A stretch of DNA of 64,000 bases from Brachyspira sp. SAP_772 (GCF_009755885.1 NZ_VYIX01000001.1:537218-601217), one strand, 5' to 3'. Shown: positions 1-9,565, counted from the first letter of the stretch. A program made the numbers and translations. The notes: generated by a model from the letters alone, not told the origin.

Positions 1-84
1 TATTATGATAATTATGATATTAAAAAATACGGTTTTTCTAGTTTTGAAATAGCTTTCAATTTAGGTATAAAATTTGGTAATTAA
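1..84 (+). CDS. C-terminal end of an unidentified, possibly outer-membrane protein (partial)
   Basis: An open frame runs in from the left edge and stops at TAA 82-84, giving 27 residues ending in FNLGIKFGN. Alternating hydrophobic and polar residues at the very C-terminus are typical of a last outer-membrane beta-strand, and other putative envelope proteins here end in a similar way (the protein at 7480-8136 ends in GYHFGGN). The start lies outside the window, so family and function cannot be given. dapF follows 56 bases later. Confidence 0.45.
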   Translation, partial: YYDNYDIKKYGFSSFEIAFNLGIKFGN

Positions 85-140
85 TATTGATATTTAGTAA
101 AAAAAGTATAAAATTGTTATAATTTTTTGGGAGTATTTTT

Positions 141-980
141 ATGACTTTAAATTTTACTAAAATGCATGGTATAGGAAATGATTATATTTATATAGATTGT
201 TTTAAAGAGAGTTTTACGGTTGAAGATGCCAAAAAATATTCTCCAATTTTAAGCCATAGACATTATTCTATAGGTGCTGATGGTATTGTTTTAATAATGC
301 CTAGCAAAATAGCTGATGTAACTATGAGAATGTTTAATTATGATGGTTCTGAGTCTGAAATGTGCGGCAATGGAATAAGGTGCGTGGCAAAATATGCTTA
401 TGATAATAATATATCAAAAAATAATCCCATGAAAATAGAAACATTGAGGGGAGTGCTTGAAGCTAATTTATTTATAAAGAATGATGAAGTTGATAGCGTT
501 GAGATTGATATGGATTCTCCTATACTTGAAGGCTTAAAAATACCAACTACTATAGATAAAACTCCAATAATAGATGAGCCTATTAATTTTAATGGAAAAA
601 CTTATTATTTTACTTGTGTATCTATGGGAAATCCTCATTGTGTTATATTTGTAGATGATGTTAAAAATATGAGAATTGATGATATAGGAAGCTTTATTGA
701 AAATAATCCTATGTTTCCAAACAGGACAAATGTAGAGTTTGTGCAGGTTATAAGTAGAGGAGAAGTTATACAGAGAACATGGGAGAGGGGAAGCGGAGAG
801 ACTTTGGCATGCGGTACTGGGGCTTCTGCTGTTTGTGTGGCTGGATTTATAAGCAAAAGAACTGACAATATTATACTCAATCACCTTTTGGGCGGAGATT
901 TGATATTAACATATAAAGATAATACTGTTTTTATGAAGGGTGAAGCTAGATATGCCTACAGAGGATATGTAGAATTATAA
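141..980 (+). CDS. dapF: diaminopimelate epimerase
   Basis: Converts LL- to meso-diaminopimelate, the last epimerisation in the lysine/peptidoglycan precursor pathway, in the cytoplasm. The 279-residue length is normal for the family. Both catalytic cysteines are visible: Cys75 in MCGNGIRC and Cys224 in ACGTGASA, each in its conserved loop; the N-terminal KMHGIGNDY motif is also intact. The start ATG is preceded by GGGAG at a good distance. The next gene is convergent and only 5 bases away, so dapF is probably transcribed alone or with the gene entering from the left edge. Confidence 0.97.
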   Translation: MTLNFTKMHGIGNDYIYIDCFKESFTVEDAKKYSPILSHRHYSIGADGIVLIMPSKIADVTMRMFNYDGSESEMCGNGIRCVAKYAYDNNISKNNPMKIETLRGVLEANLFIKNDEVDSVEIDMDSPILEGLKIPTTIDKTPIIDEPINFNGKTYYFTCVSMGNPHCVIFVDDVKNMRIDDIGSFIENNPMFPNRTNVEFVQVISRGEVIQRTWERGSGETLACGTGASAVCVAGFISKRTDNIILNHLLGGDLILTYKDNTVFMKGEARYAYRGYVEL

Positions 981-985
981 TGTTT

Positions 986-1171
986 TTATCTTAAATTATC
1001 TTTAAATAGCTCCTTTAAACGATTCCTGCATCCTCCGCAAGCTGTACCTGCTTTTGTTTTCTTTACTATATCTCTTAATGTCTTTAATCCATATTCTTTT
1101 TTTAATGTTTCTATCTCTTCAATAGATAATTCTTTACATTTACATATATATTTGTTATCTTCTTTTATCAT
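986..1171 (-). CDS. BFD-like [2Fe-2S]-binding protein
   Basis: This 61-residue protein consists of little more than a bacterioferritin-associated-ferredoxin (BFD)-like fold. Four cysteines are spaced as in that family: Cys10-x-Cys12 near the N-terminus and Cys45-x-x-Cys48 (ACGGC) towards the end, with helical linkers such as LKTLRDIVKKTKAGTACGGC. It probably binds a [2Fe-2S] cluster. The family includes stand-alone Bfd, which helps release iron from bacterioferritin, and domains of nitrite reductase and NifU-like proteins, so the partner is not predictable here. It converges on dapF with a 5-base gap. Confidence 0.8.
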   Translation of the reverse strand: MIKEDNKYICKCKELSIEEIETLKKEYGLKTLRDIVKKTKAGTACGGCRNRLKELFKDNLR

Positions 1172-1315
1172 TACACTGCTCTTATATTTATTATGATTTA
1201 TTAACCATTCTAATCAAAAAACAAAAAAATATCAAAAGCATAAAAAATATAAAAAAATGTTAAAAAACTTCAAAGTGGGTATTGAAAAAAAACGGTATAT
1301 AGTATATAAAACTAC

Positions 1316-1342
1316 TATAGTAATATACAGTATATTACTATA
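1316..1342. promoter_or_regulatory. perfect 12-bp inverted repeat, likely operator
   Basis: TATAGTAATATA (1316-1327) is followed by CAG and then its exact reverse complement TATATTACTATA (1331-1342). It ends 22 bases before the start codon at 1365 and just before the GGGAG ribosome site. Related half-site-like text (GTATATAGTATA) lies immediately upstream. Its length and symmetry suit a dimeric repressor or an mRNA hairpin controlling the two-gene unit downstream. Function is inferred. Confidence 0.55.
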
Positions 1343-1364
1343 CATTAGTTTGGGAGACTTAGTT

Positions 1365-1598
1365 ATGAATAAACCGCCAACAAGAAAGTTTAAAAATTAT
1401 AACAAAAAACTTGTAAAAATAGTACTCGATAATATTGACGATGATGATTATTTTTACAATAAAAAGGTTAATTGGGAGGATTGGGTTATAATGAGGGTAG
1501 ATGTTGATAATGCTGTAAAGAAGCTTAATTTTGATACATCTATTGAATATTCAGCTATGCTTTTAGAAGATATTTTATATGTATTAAAGGAGTATTAA
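1365..1598 (+). CDS. small protein of unknown function, first gene of a two-gene unit
   Basis: I choose ATG 1365 (77 residues, MNKPPTRKFK...) because GGGAG sits 8 bases upstream. The open frame extends back to 1257, but that extension would translate through the palindrome. The protein has a basic N-terminus, then an acidic stretch (NIDDDDYF) and a C-terminal helix; I recognise no domain. Its stop is two bases before the start of the regulator-like gene, whose ribosome site AGGAG lies inside this gene's end, so the two are very probably co-translated. Confidence 0.7.
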   Translation: MNKPPTRKFKNYNKKLVKIVLDNIDDDDYFYNKKVNWEDWVIMRVDVDNAVKKLNFDTSIEYSAMLLEDILYVLKEY

Positions 1599-1600
1599 TA

Positions 1601-1972
1601 ATGTGTAATTTATGTCCTAAATATAATACTTGTGTAAAATTATGTGATGAGATGTTAAAGAAGATTAGATATGGAAAGAGGGAGTTTAAGAAAAATAGGG
1701 ATTATTGTAGAGAAGTGGTGTTAACAGATAAAGATTTGGAGAATATACTTTATACAAATAGTTTAAGTTATGTAGAATATGAGAGGCTTTCAAATTTGGT
1801 TGTAGCAATACTTTCACCAAAGCAAAAGCAATTATTGAAATTATTTTCAGAGGGTAAGAGTCAGGTGGAGTTGGCTAAAATATTTAATGTGAGTCAATCA
1901 TCTATATCACAGAGTTTGCAGGCTATAAAGAAGGAGATATCAAATCAATTTAAGATGGTGATAAACTGTTAG
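1601..1972 (+). CDS. sigma-70 region-4-like helix-turn-helix protein with N-terminal cysteine cluster
   Basis: The C-terminal half of this 123-residue protein carries a sigma-region-4/LuxR-like helix-turn-helix: LSPKQKQLLKLFSEGKSQVE followed by LAKIFNVSQSSISQSLQ. The N-terminus has Cys2, Cys5, Cys11 and Cys15 in a C-x2-C-x5-C-x3-C pattern that could bind zinc or an iron-sulfur cluster. Small sigma-like regulators with such a cysteine knuckle are common in prophage and gene-transfer-agent control regions of Gram-positive bacteria; that link is only an inference here, since no phage gene is nearby. It may autoregulate through the palindrome at 1316-1342. Confidence 0.7.
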   Translation: MCNLCPKYNTCVKLCDEMLKKIRYGKREFKKNRDYCREVVLTDKDLENILYTNSLSYVEYERLSNLVVAILSPKQKQLLKLFSEGKSQVELAKIFNVSQSSISQSLQAIKKEISNQFKMVINC

Positions 1973-2048
1973 AATGGTATTTTTGTAATGTGAATTTTGA
2001 AGTTTTTTTGATAGATTAAATAATTGAAGTAAGTTTAGTAGTATAATA

Positions 2049-2086
2049 AAAAAGGGTGAAGCAATTAAGCATCACCCTTTTTATTT
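2049..2086. terminator. bidirectional intrinsic terminator
   Basis: The stem AAAGGGTGA...TCACCCTTT has a loop of about 13 bases and A/T tracts on both sides. It serves the regulator unit on the plus strand and flagellin on the minus strand. Confidence 0.8.
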
Positions 2087-2104
2087 TAAGCTATTAGGCT
2101 ATTA

Positions 2105-2977
2105 TTATTGTAATAATCTAAGAGCACCTTGTGGTAACTGATTAGCTTGAGCAAGCATAGACAAGTTAGCTTGGTTAAGAATTTGATCTTTAGCAAGTTT
2201 AACTGAAGCTTCAGCCATATCTGTATCACGAATTCTGCTTTCAGAAGCCTGCATATTTTCAAAGCCTACCATTAAGCCTTGAGCAGTCATTTCTAATCTG
2301 TTCTGATAAGCACCCAAGTCAGCTCTTTGTTTTAATACTTTAAGAAGAGCTTCATCAACCATACCTATAACTGTATTAGCTTTATTAGGGTTAGAAACAC
2401 TAATGAAAGTAGCAGTAGTAGCAGGTCCAACTGGATTTTTAAGTCCAAGAGCTTGGCTGTTCATAGTACCAATATAAACACGTTTTCTTTCGTCCATATT
2501 AGCACCGATGTGTAACCACATAGAAGCTGTAGGAGTATTTTCTCCTGTAGATCTAGCAAATCTTCCAGTCAACATATTAAGTTTGTTGAATTGAGCTTGT
2601 GAAGCAACTCTGTCGATTTCATCTACTAATTGAGAAACTTCGATTTGTACATAAAGTCTGTCTTCATCTGTGTAGATACCGTTAGCTGCTTGTATAGCTA
2701 ATTCACGAATTCTTTGAAGGATGTTAGTAGTTTCTTCCAAGTAACCTTCTGTTGTTTGAATGAAAGATATACCATCTTGAGTGTTTCTTTCAGCTTGACG
2801 TAAACCGCGGATTTGTGTTCTCATCTTTTCAGATACTGCTAATCCGCTAGCATCATCTCCAGCTTGGTTGATTCTCATACCGCTAGATATTTGAGCTGCG
2901 TCTTTTCTTAAATCTACTTGGCGGAATTTAAGAGTTCTTTGTGCATTTATTGCACTGATATTATTATTGATAACCAT
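2105..2977 (-). CDS. flaB: flagellin, periplasmic flagellar filament core protein (FlaB family)
   Basis: Forms the core of the endoflagella that lie in the spirochaete periplasm. The 290-residue protein has the conserved flagellin N-terminal D0/D1 region ([20 protein letters not shown], then [20 protein letters not shown]) and C-terminal D0 region ([20 protein letters not shown] to [14 protein letters not shown]), with a short central region and no D2/D3 insert, as in spirochaete FlaB. There is no signal peptide, consistent with export by the flagellar type III system. GGAGGA lies a few bases upstream of the ATG. I cannot decide which FlaB paralogue it is. A sigma-28-like promoter and a terminator frame it as a single-gene transcript. 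Confidence 0.95.
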   Translation of the reverse strand: MVINNNISAINAQRTLKFRQVDLRKDAAQISSGMRINQAGDDASGLAVSEKMRTQIRGLRQAERNTQDGISFIQTTEGYLEETTNILQRIRELAIQAANGIYTDEDRLYVQIEVSQLVDEIDRVASQAQFNKLNMLTGRFARSTGENTPTASMWLHIGANMDERKRVYIGTMNSQALGLKNPVGPATTATFISVSNPNKANTVIGMVDEALLKVLKQRADLGAYQNRLEMTAQGLMVGFENMQASESRIRDTDMAEASVKLAKDQILNQANLSMLAQANQLPQGALRLLQ

Positions 2978-3028
2978 ATGGTTCCTCCGTGAAAATTGTT
3001 TATTAGTCCATCCTTGAACTAGTATATA

Positions 3029-3055
3029 TTATCGGTTGCTATCAATTAATTATTA
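3029..3055 (-). promoter_or_regulatory. sigma-28 (FliA)-like promoter of the flagellin gene
   Basis: Read on the minus strand, ACCGATAA (3036-3029) matches seven of eight bases of the GCCGATAA -10 element. TAATAATT lies 11 bases upstream (3055-3048) and is a weaker match to TAAAGTTT. The inferred 5' untranslated region is about 45 bases. Confidence 0.6.
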
Positions 3056-3261
3056 ATTTTTTTTGCTTGCTTTAGATATTTTTTTTATTTTTTGTGCAAT
3101 TTTTCGGAAAATGTTATGTTTATTATATATTTGTGAGCTTTTTTATATTTGTTTGCTCTATAAAATCATATTTATTGATATTCCTTTATTTTTTTATATA
3201 CTATCTATAAGTATTTACAACTTTATTTTTTGCTTAAAAATTTATAAATTTAGGATTCATA

Positions 3262-4185
3262 ATGTTTACAAATAGAGAAAAAATTGAATTTTTCAATGCT
3301 ATAGAAGAGGGCGATATTAAGCAAATAAAATATTTATTGGATAAAAATAATTATGTAAATATAAATGTATTTGGAATAGCAAAAATATTAATTGAAAATA
3401 ATAAAAATGGTATTGAAAAAAAAGATATTGAAATTGATTTTAAGAATAAAGAAGGATACACTCCTTTAATGGTTGCTTCTTATAAAGGAAATACTGATAT
3501 AGTAAAACTTTTATTGGAGTATAATGCTTCTGTAGATATAACTAACAATTATAATTATACTGCTTTGATATATGCATGTATTTATGGCAATTTGGATGTG
3601 GTGAAAATTCTTCTTGAACATAAAGCTGATATGTATGTAGAGACTCAATTAGAAAAAAATTATTTAACAACATTAATGATAGCTTGCAGTCAAAATTATA
3701 CTGAAATAGTGAGGATATTACTTGAAAATGGCTATGACCCTAATTATAAAAATCAAAGAGGCGAAACAGCGTTTATATATTATATCTCTATGGAAGACAA
3801 CCCTAATACAGAAATAATAAAATTATTATTAGAATATGGTGCAGATATAAATGCTCAAAATAGCAAAGGCTCTACAGCATTGATGCTTGCTTCTTACAAT
3901 AAAGAAAAAAAAGATTTTATGAGGACTTTATTAGAAAACGGTGCTGATACTGAAATAAAAAATAATTTCAATCAAAATACAGCCTTACTTAATGCATGCG
4001 AACGAAGAAATATTGAAGGAGTTAAAGTTCTTCTTGAGTATAATGCTAATATAAATGTGCAAGATGAATTTAAAAAAACTCCTTTGATAATTGCCTGTGA
4101 TAATAATTCTTATGATATGGCAAAAATATTATTAGAGCATAATGCTGATATTAATTTGTCAGATCACAGAAAAAAACTCCTTTAA
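3262..4185 (+). CDS. ankyrin-repeat protein, N-terminal part of a split reading frame
   Basis: These 307 residues are made of about seven ankyrin repeats (for example TPLMVASYKGNTDIVKLLLE, then ALIYACIYGNLDVVKILLEH); no signal peptide is visible. AGGA lies six bases before the ATG. The frame ends in NADINLSDHRKKLL, halfway through a repeat, immediately after a run of seven A (4170-4176). One extra A, or a -1 slip, would give RKKTPLMYAV and join it to the next frame as one protein of about 710 residues. It may be frameshifted, phase-variable, recoded, or a sequencing error. Confidence 0.8.
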   Translation: MFTNREKIEFFNAIEEGDIKQIKYLLDKNNYVNINVFGIAKILIENNKNGIEKKDIEIDFKNKEGYTPLMVASYKGNTDIVKLLLEYNASVDITNNYNYTALIYACIYGNLDVVKILLEHKADMYVETQLEKNYLTTLMIACSQNYTEIVRILLENGYDPNYKNQRGETAFIYYISMEDNPNTEIIKLLLEYGADINAQNSKGSTALMLASYNKEKKDFMRTLLENGADTEIKNNFNQNTALLNACERRNIEGVKVLLEYNANINVQDEFKKTPLIIACDNNSYDMAKILLEHNADINLSDHRKKLL

Positions 4186-5399
4186 TGTATGCAGTAGAGG
4201 AAAGAAATAGAGATATTGTTGAACTTCTTTTGAAATATAATCCTGATTTAACATTAAAAAGTACATTTGGAAAAACTGCATTAGATATGGCATACAATAG
4301 AAATCATTATGTAAAAGAAATAGCTGATTTAATAAAAGAAGCTTCATCTAGAGAGATACAATTTTTATATGCTGCTGCTGAGAATGATACTGATAAAGTT
4401 TTAAAATATATTGCTGAAGGAATTGATATTAATAACACAATAGATGAATTATATAACTCAATAGGTTCTAATGCTTTACTTATAGCTTCAGAGTTTCATC
4501 ACAAAGAAATAATAAAAATATTATTAGAGCATAATGCTGATGTTAATTTTAAAAATCGGTTAAATAAAACAGCTTTAGAATATGTTGCTGATAATGATGA
4601 TAATTTTGATATAGCTTTAGAGTTTATAAAGAGAGGAGCTGATGTAAATGCTATTGATAATGACGGCATTACACCTTTAATGTATGCTGCTTCCCGCAAT
4701 GCTAAAAAAATATTAAACTTATTAATAGAGCATAATGCTGATGTTAATATTCAAACTAAATCAGGCTATACAGCTTTAACTCTTGCTGCTATGCATAATC
4801 ATATTAATATAGTAAAAATTTTAATAGAAAATAAAGCTGATGTATTTGCAAGAGATGGTTATGGTAGAAGATGTTCATATTATGCTAACGAAAATGGAAA
4901 TACTGAGATGTATAAAATTTTTAGTGAGCATCATGATGAAGAATATAAAAAAAGTTCTCAATTTATTTTTGATGTTTTATATTCCAAAACTGATGAAATA
5001 AATAAATATATATCTGAAGGAGGGGATATTAACTTTCAAGATGATAATGGGCTTACAGCTTTAACTGTTGTAGAAAAGATAGAGATTGCAAAGATATTAT
5101 TAGATAATAATGCAGATATTAATAAAAAAGGAAGGGACGGATATACTCCATTAATGATGGCTGTAAGGAGAGATAATATCAATCTTGTAGAGTTCTTTAT
5201 AGAAAATAATGCTGATCTTAATATATCTGATACTGAAGGAAATACTGCATTAATTGTAGCTGCTAAAAATCACAAATATGATATATTTGTGATTTTATTA
5301 AAAAACGGAGCAGACCCATCTATAAATAGTGAAGATTTAGAATTTTATATTGAGTATGAAGATGAAATGAAAAATATATTAAAAAAATACAAAAAATAG
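4185..5399 (+). CDS. ankyrin-repeat protein, C-terminal part of the split frame
   Basis: These 404 residues carry about ten further ankyrin repeats up to the C-terminus (for example TPLMYAASRNAKKILNLLIE and TPLMMAVRRDNINLVEFFIE). The first codon is the Met of a repeat motif (TPLM) and no Shine-Dalgarno sequence precedes it. The upstream stop and this ATG overlap as TAATG, so re-initiation after termination is possible. The continuity of the repeat phase across the junction argues that the two frames descend from one gene. No pseudogene-like decay is visible elsewhere in either half. Confidence 0.75.
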   Translation: MYAVEERNRDIVELLLKYNPDLTLKSTFGKTALDMAYNRNHYVKEIADLIKEASSREIQFLYAAAENDTDKVLKYIAEGIDINNTIDELYNSIGSNALLIASEFHHKEIIKILLEHNADVNFKNRLNKTALEYVADNDDNFDIALEFIKRGADVNAIDNDGITPLMYAASRNAKKILNLLIEHNADVNIQTKSGYTALTLAAMHNHINIVKILIENKADVFARDGYGRRCSYYANENGNTEMYKIFSEHHDEEYKKSSQFIFDVLYSKTDEINKYISEGGDINFQDDNGLTALTVVEKIEIAKILLDNNADINKKGRDGYTPLMMAVRRDNINLVEFFIENNADLNISDTEGNTALIVAAKNHKYDIFVILLKNGADPSINSEDLEFYIEYEDEMKNILKKYKK

Positions 5400-5433
5400 T
5401 TTCACGTTATTAAAAGTATTTAATAACGTGAAA
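5400..5433. repeat. 15-bp perfect inverted repeat after the ankyrin gene
   Basis: TTTCACGTTATTAAA, loop AGTA, then the exact reverse complement, starting one base after the ankyrin stop codon. There is no T-run downstream on the plus strand, so it is a weak intrinsic terminator at best; it may protect the mRNA end. Confidence 0.55.
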
Positions 5434-5589
5434 GTTATGTAATATACTTATATAACTAAATTACATAATATCAATTCGTATAAAATATTTTAAAATGAAT
5501 TTTTACCAAAAAAATTCATTTATTTTTTGACTTTATTTATAATAACAGTTATTATCTAGCCTAATAGTTTTTTATTTTATGGGGGTATT

Positions 5590-7404
5590 ATGAAAAATCT
5601 ATTAATGGTGAAATTTATAGCGCCTTTTGTAATATTTTTATTAATATTATTTTTAGCAATTTTTATTATTTATAAACCTTTATATAGAGAGCGGTTTTTA
5701 AATGAAAGATATCTAAAACTATTAGAAGCAAAGACAAGAACAGAAAGTTATGTTGAAGAATTAAAAAATACCATATACGTTATGGGGGCATATTTAGAGT
5801 CTAATCCTAGTTTAGTTGAAGTTGGAAATTTTTTAACTAATGTTCAAAAACTTGATTCAGGCTATTTAAATATTTATTTTGGCGACACTATTCCTTATTC
5901 TCAAGGCGGAATTTTTATAAATTCATTAGAACCTTTTCCATTAACATATGATCAAACTTCAAGAGATTGGTATAGGGCTTCTATTACAACTAATGATATA
6001 ATGATAAGTAATCCTTATATTGATTATGTATCTAAAAAACTTACAGTAACATTTTCAAAAGCAGTTTATACTAATGGATCTTTAAAAGGTGTTTGTGCTA
6101 TAGATTTTGATAATATAAACGGCATAGCTTCAAGTTTAAAAAAGAATTTTGAAGAGGAAGTTTATATTGTTTCTGAAAATGGTATTTTTATGACTCATGA
6201 AGATAAGAATTATATATTAAATGAAACAAATAATTTATTTACTTATGAAACGTTTGCTAATTTTAGCGGTAATTTATTATCTCATGTTGGTGATTTGAAT
6301 ATAATAAAAGATGAGTGGTATTCTATTCAGAAAGTAGATAATGCTCCTTGGATATTGGTATTTAAGGGAAGTGCTAAGCCGTTTTACTCAGAGTTTAATT
6401 CTTTAATGCTTTATTTATTTTTGTGTATAATTATTCTTATAGTTTTAGAATGTTTATTGGTGGCAAAAATAGTAATACCTTTATCTCATAATTTATATAG
6501 GGCTATTGATGTAATGAAGCTTATGAAAAATGGGAGGTTTGATAATAAATTTGATAAAAGAGATTTGGATAGAAAAGATGTTGCGGGTATTTTAGCGAAT
6601 TCTATTAATGATATGCAAAATGTAATTTATGAAATACTTGCCAAATTGCAAACTAATATATCTCTTATAAACAGTTCTTCTGAAAAGATATCAGGGGGAA
6701 TAGATGATTTATCAAATAGAACTTCATCTCAGGCTGCTGCTGTTGAGCAGATGACAAGCTCTATAGAGAATTTATTTTCTGCTATATCAAATACTTCAAA
6801 GAGTTCATTTGAGGCTAAGAATATGAGTTCTAAAGTTACGGAGTCTACTCAAAATGGAGTTAATGCTGTTAATAAAATATCGCATAATATGATGGAGATT
6901 TCTGAATCTAGTAAAGAGATTTCTAATATTACAAAATTAATACAATCAATAGCTTTTCAAACAAACATATTAGCTCTTAATGCTGCAGTAGAAGCAGCTC
7001 GTGCGGGAGAGCAGGGAAGAGGATTTGCTGTTGTAGCTTCCGAGATTAGAGCATTGGCACAAAATGTTAATGAGGCGGCTGGAAATATTACTAATATTAT
7101 AGATAAAACTGTTTCTAAGATAGAAATTGGAGATGAGTCAGTTAAATCTTCTTTAGAGATACTTTTAGAGATAGAAAAATCGGCTAAAGATGTTTCGGAT
7201 ATATTAGTTAATATATATGAATCAGCTTCTGAAGAGGAGGATAGCGTAAGACAGATTAATGTTGCTATGAATGAATTAAATGAGATTACTCAGGAAAATT
7301 CAGAATTAGCAAATCAGAGTTCTATTTTAGGAAAAGAGATTGTAGATGGAGCTAATAATTTGTCATTAGAATTAGAATATTTTAAAGTTAATACAGATGA
7401 TTGA
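5590..7404 (+). CDS. methyl-accepting chemotaxis protein with Cache sensor
   Basis: A 604-residue chemoreceptor. There is a transmembrane segment at about residues 9-30, then a periplasmic region to about 270 that resembles a double Cache domain ([35 protein letters not shown]). A second membrane segment follows at about 275-298, then a HAMP-like stretch and a long coiled-coil signalling domain. The hairpin tip is the invariant kind: [20 protein letters not shown] followed by [16 protein letters not shown]. It should relay ligand binding to CheA/CheW and the periplasmic flagella; the ligand cannot be told. It stands alone, with its own terminator. Confidence 0.93.
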   Translation: MKNLLMVKFIAPFVIFLLILFLAIFIIYKPLYRERFLNERYLKLLEAKTRTESYVEELKNTIYVMGAYLESNPSLVEVGNFLTNVQKLDSGYLNIYFGDTIPYSQGGIFINSLEPFPLTYDQTSRDWYRASITTNDIMISNPYIDYVSKKLTVTFSKAVYTNGSLKGVCAIDFDNINGIASSLKKNFEEEVYIVSENGIFMTHEDKNYILNETNNLFTYETFANFSGNLLSHVGDLNIIKDEWYSIQKVDNAPWILVFKGSAKPFYSEFNSLMLYLFLCIIILIVLECLLVAKIVIPLSHNLYRAIDVMKLMKNGRFDNKFDKRDLDRKDVAGILANSINDMQNVIYEILAKLQTNISLINSSSEKISGGIDDLSNRTSSQAAAVEQMTSSIENLFSAISNTSKSSFEAKNMSSKVTESTQNGVNAVNKISHNMMEISESSKEISNITKLIQSIAFQTNILALNAAVEAARAGEQGRGFAVVASEIRALAQNVNEAAGNITNIIDKTVSKIEIGDESVKSSLEILLEIEKSAKDVSDILVNIYESASEEEDSVRQINVAMNELNEITQENSELANQSSILGKEIVDGANNLSLELEYFKVNTDD

Positions 7405-7431
7405 TGATATTTAAAATGTTATTATGATTAA

Positions 7432-7473
7432 AAAAATAAAGGACTTGCATATTTACAAGCCCTTTATTTTTAT
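7432..7473. terminator. bidirectional intrinsic terminator
   Basis: The stem AAATAAAGG-CTTG / CAAG-CCTTTATTT has an 8-base loop and flanking A and T tracts. It lies between the convergent chemoreceptor and outer-membrane genes and can serve both. Confidence 0.75.
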
Positions 7474-7479
7474 TTATTA

Positions 7480-8136
7480 TTAATTCCCGCCAAAATGATA
7501 TCCTATACTCATTAAAGCTCCAATAGAATGATGCTTACTTATACTTCTTGAAGCAAATAGTTTTGATATATCATTTTTATTAAAAAACATATATTCATAA
7601 AAAAGATTAATACCTACTACCAAAGCATGTTTATCATAAATATATATTCTTCTTTCAGCAGATAGATTTATATATAAAGATATTGGAACTTGACTAAGCT
7701 TTACATTAAGACCGCCTATAAAAGGTATAAATTTAGCTCCAATAGAAATACCATACGCAGTAGATTGGTTTGTATTAATAGTGCTTTCTAAAAAGATAGG
7801 AGCTGCTACAAATTTACAAGCTAAACCAGTATTAATACTCATTATATCCATTTGATTTATACTATATTTATCACTTGGATTATTTTTTATAGATAAAGAA
7901 CCAAAACTAATCCCTGTATCAAATAATAAGTCTATACCTTTAAATTTTTTACCTATTGGAAAATGATATCCTAATTGTAAGTTTAAATCTCCTCTACCTT
8001 CAACTACACTTTCTGTTAAATCTGTAAAACTTCCAGCAACTCCAAGTTTAGGAAGTAAATCTAATGTAAATCCAGCAAATAGATTATTTGAAATTATTAT
8101 TATAGATGCAATAATTATAAATATTTTAGTTTTCAT
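7480..8136 (-). CDS. putative outer-membrane beta-barrel protein
   Basis: The 218-residue protein begins with a clear signal peptide (MKTKIFIIIASIIIISNNLF, cleavage after AFA-like NLFAG). The rest alternates hydrophobic and polar residues in short segments such as GRGDLNLQLGYHFPIGKKFK and ends in IGYHFGGN, as expected of a small beta-barrel. AAGGA lies eight bases before the ATG. I do not recognise a named family. It is probably an envelope protein of the spirochaete outer sheath. Confidence 0.65.
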   Translation of the reverse strand: MKTKIFIIIASIIIISNNLFAGFTLDLLPKLGVAGSFTDLTESVVEGRGDLNLQLGYHFPIGKKFKGIDLLFDTGISFGSLSIKNNPSDKYSINQMDIMSINTGLACKFVAAPIFLESTINTNQSTAYGISIGAKFIPFIGGLNVKLSQVPISLYINLSAERRIYIYDKHALVVGINLFYEYMFFNKNDISKLFASRSISKHHSIGALMSIGYHFGGN

Positions 8137-8317
8137 ATTTGTAGTCCTTAGCTTTTATTTATAATAGTGAGTAAACTATTCAAAGTTATAATATTTGGCA
8201 TAATCTAATGCTTTGTAGATTTTATTGTCGGTTATTAGTGTTAGGGCTTTAAATAATAAATATTATGTAAACTATAAAATAATAAATAAAAGTCAATTTG
8301 TCTTTTAATAAAAAATA

Positions 8318-9565
8318 TCAGCTAAATAAATTATAAAACAAAGGCATTATAAAACATACTATAAAAGCCCATGCTGCGTAAATATATATGTAGAACACAC
8401 TTTTGCTGTCTCCTATAGTGATGTTTTTAATATCTTTTATATCTTCATTGTTTTTAAAAATATTTAAAATAGATTTTATGTTAAAAATTGTTATAAAAAC
8501 TAAATTGCCAAGCATAACCAAATTTGTACCTACTAATGTTATTTTGTTTGGGGTAATTCCATATTCTGCTAATCTATACAAAGAAGATGTTAATACTAAT
8601 ATGTCAAACAATATTGCTACTATAGGAAGAACAATATATAAAGCCTTAGTAAATATGCTTGATTTATAATCAGCTCTTACAAAGAACATGTTTAATACTA
8701 TTACAGCAAGCATAATATTATAAAGTACAAAAGTAACTCTATTATCATAAGGTCTTATATCAGGCATTAATAGAAGAAGCAAAAGTATAAATATAAATAA
8801 TAAACTAAAAGGCATTAATATTCTTGATAAATATATAGAAATATTAGTTTTCATTTTTCTATAAACTATATATACCAAAAAAGGAAATATTGAACTTAAG
8901 AATGATATGGATAATAATATTAATTTAAATATAATCTTTTCATCTAAAATATTAAAAATATCTTTTATCAAAAATATAACTATCGCTGCAAATATTCCAA
9001 ATACTGTTGATACTACACCTGCTATTAAACATGCAAATATTGATATATCAGCAGAAAAAGTAAAAAACTCTGAAATGGTTTTAGAATTTAATACTTGAAA
9101 ACCGTTATATGATAAAGCTATTATTATAAAAAATATGATAACAGAAAATATATATTTAATATAATAAAACTGTGAATATGCTTCTATGTTTTCAATAGTA
9201 CCAATTGCTGCAAAGAAAATAGTGCTTAAATTGAGAATTGACACAAATAAAAAAGATAAAAATATTATAATAATATTTATTAAATTAAACTTTGAATTAA
9301 TATTGAATATCAAACTAAAACAGAAAAAATAAAATATATAAAAATAAAAACTATATAAAATATTAAAATTATTAGTGGAATAAACACTATCAATTAATTT
9401 ATCAATATTTACAATATTTAAATAAGAATATATAGTAATTGCTAATGATGCGATAACACCTATAGCAATAATAATCAAATTTGATATTAAATTATTTTCT
9501 AATATTTTTTTTATTTTAGTATTTATGTTATCTATATTAGTTATTAGTTTATTATTTTCTTGCAT
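8318..9565 (-). CDS. multi-pass integral membrane protein of unknown function
   Basis: A 415-residue protein with a short hydrophilic N-terminus (about 28 residues) and then roughly ten to twelve hydrophobic segments spread along its whole length, for example NLIIIAIGVIASLAITIYSY and the run LLFIFILLLLLLMPD. There are few charged loops and no transporter signature I recognise. AGGA precedes the ATG. It is divergent from glgP across a 287-base gap. Nothing in the context indicates a substrate. Confidence 0.65.
   Translation of the reverse strand: MQENNKLITNIDNINTKIKKILENNLISNLIIIAIGVIASLAITIYSYLNIVNIDKLIDSVYSTNNFNILYSFYFYIFYFFCFSLIFNINSKFNLINIIIIFLSFLFVSILNLSTIFFAAIGTIENIEAYSQFYYIKYIFSVIIFFIIIALSYNGFQVLNSKTISEFFTFSADISIFACLIAGVVSTVFGIFAAIVIFLIKDIFNILDEKIIFKLILLSISFLSSIFPFLVYIVYRKMKTNISIYLSRILMPFSLLFIFILLLLLLMPDIRPYDNRVTFVLYNIMLAVIVLNMFFVRADYKSSIFTKALYIVLPIVAILFDILVLTSSLYRLAEYGITPNKITLVGTNLVMLGNLVFITIFNIKSILNIFKNNEDIKDIKNITIGDSKSVFYIYIYAAWAFIVCFIMPLFYNLFS

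Noticed and set aside
1257..1364. Upstream extension of the small gene at 1365
   Set aside because: The extension lacks a ribosome site and would be translated through the palindrome; the ATG at 1365 has GGGAG at good spacing.
3063..3275. 70-residue hydrophobic open frame upstream of the ankyrin gene
   Set aside because: It has only a TTG start without a ribosome site, consists of T-rich DNA read as Phe/Ile/Leu, and overlaps the ankyrin start; it is best explained as composition.
5400..5433. Intrinsic terminator of the ankyrin gene
   Set aside because: The 15-bp stem is clear but no T-run follows on the coding strand, so it is listed as an inverted repeat instead.
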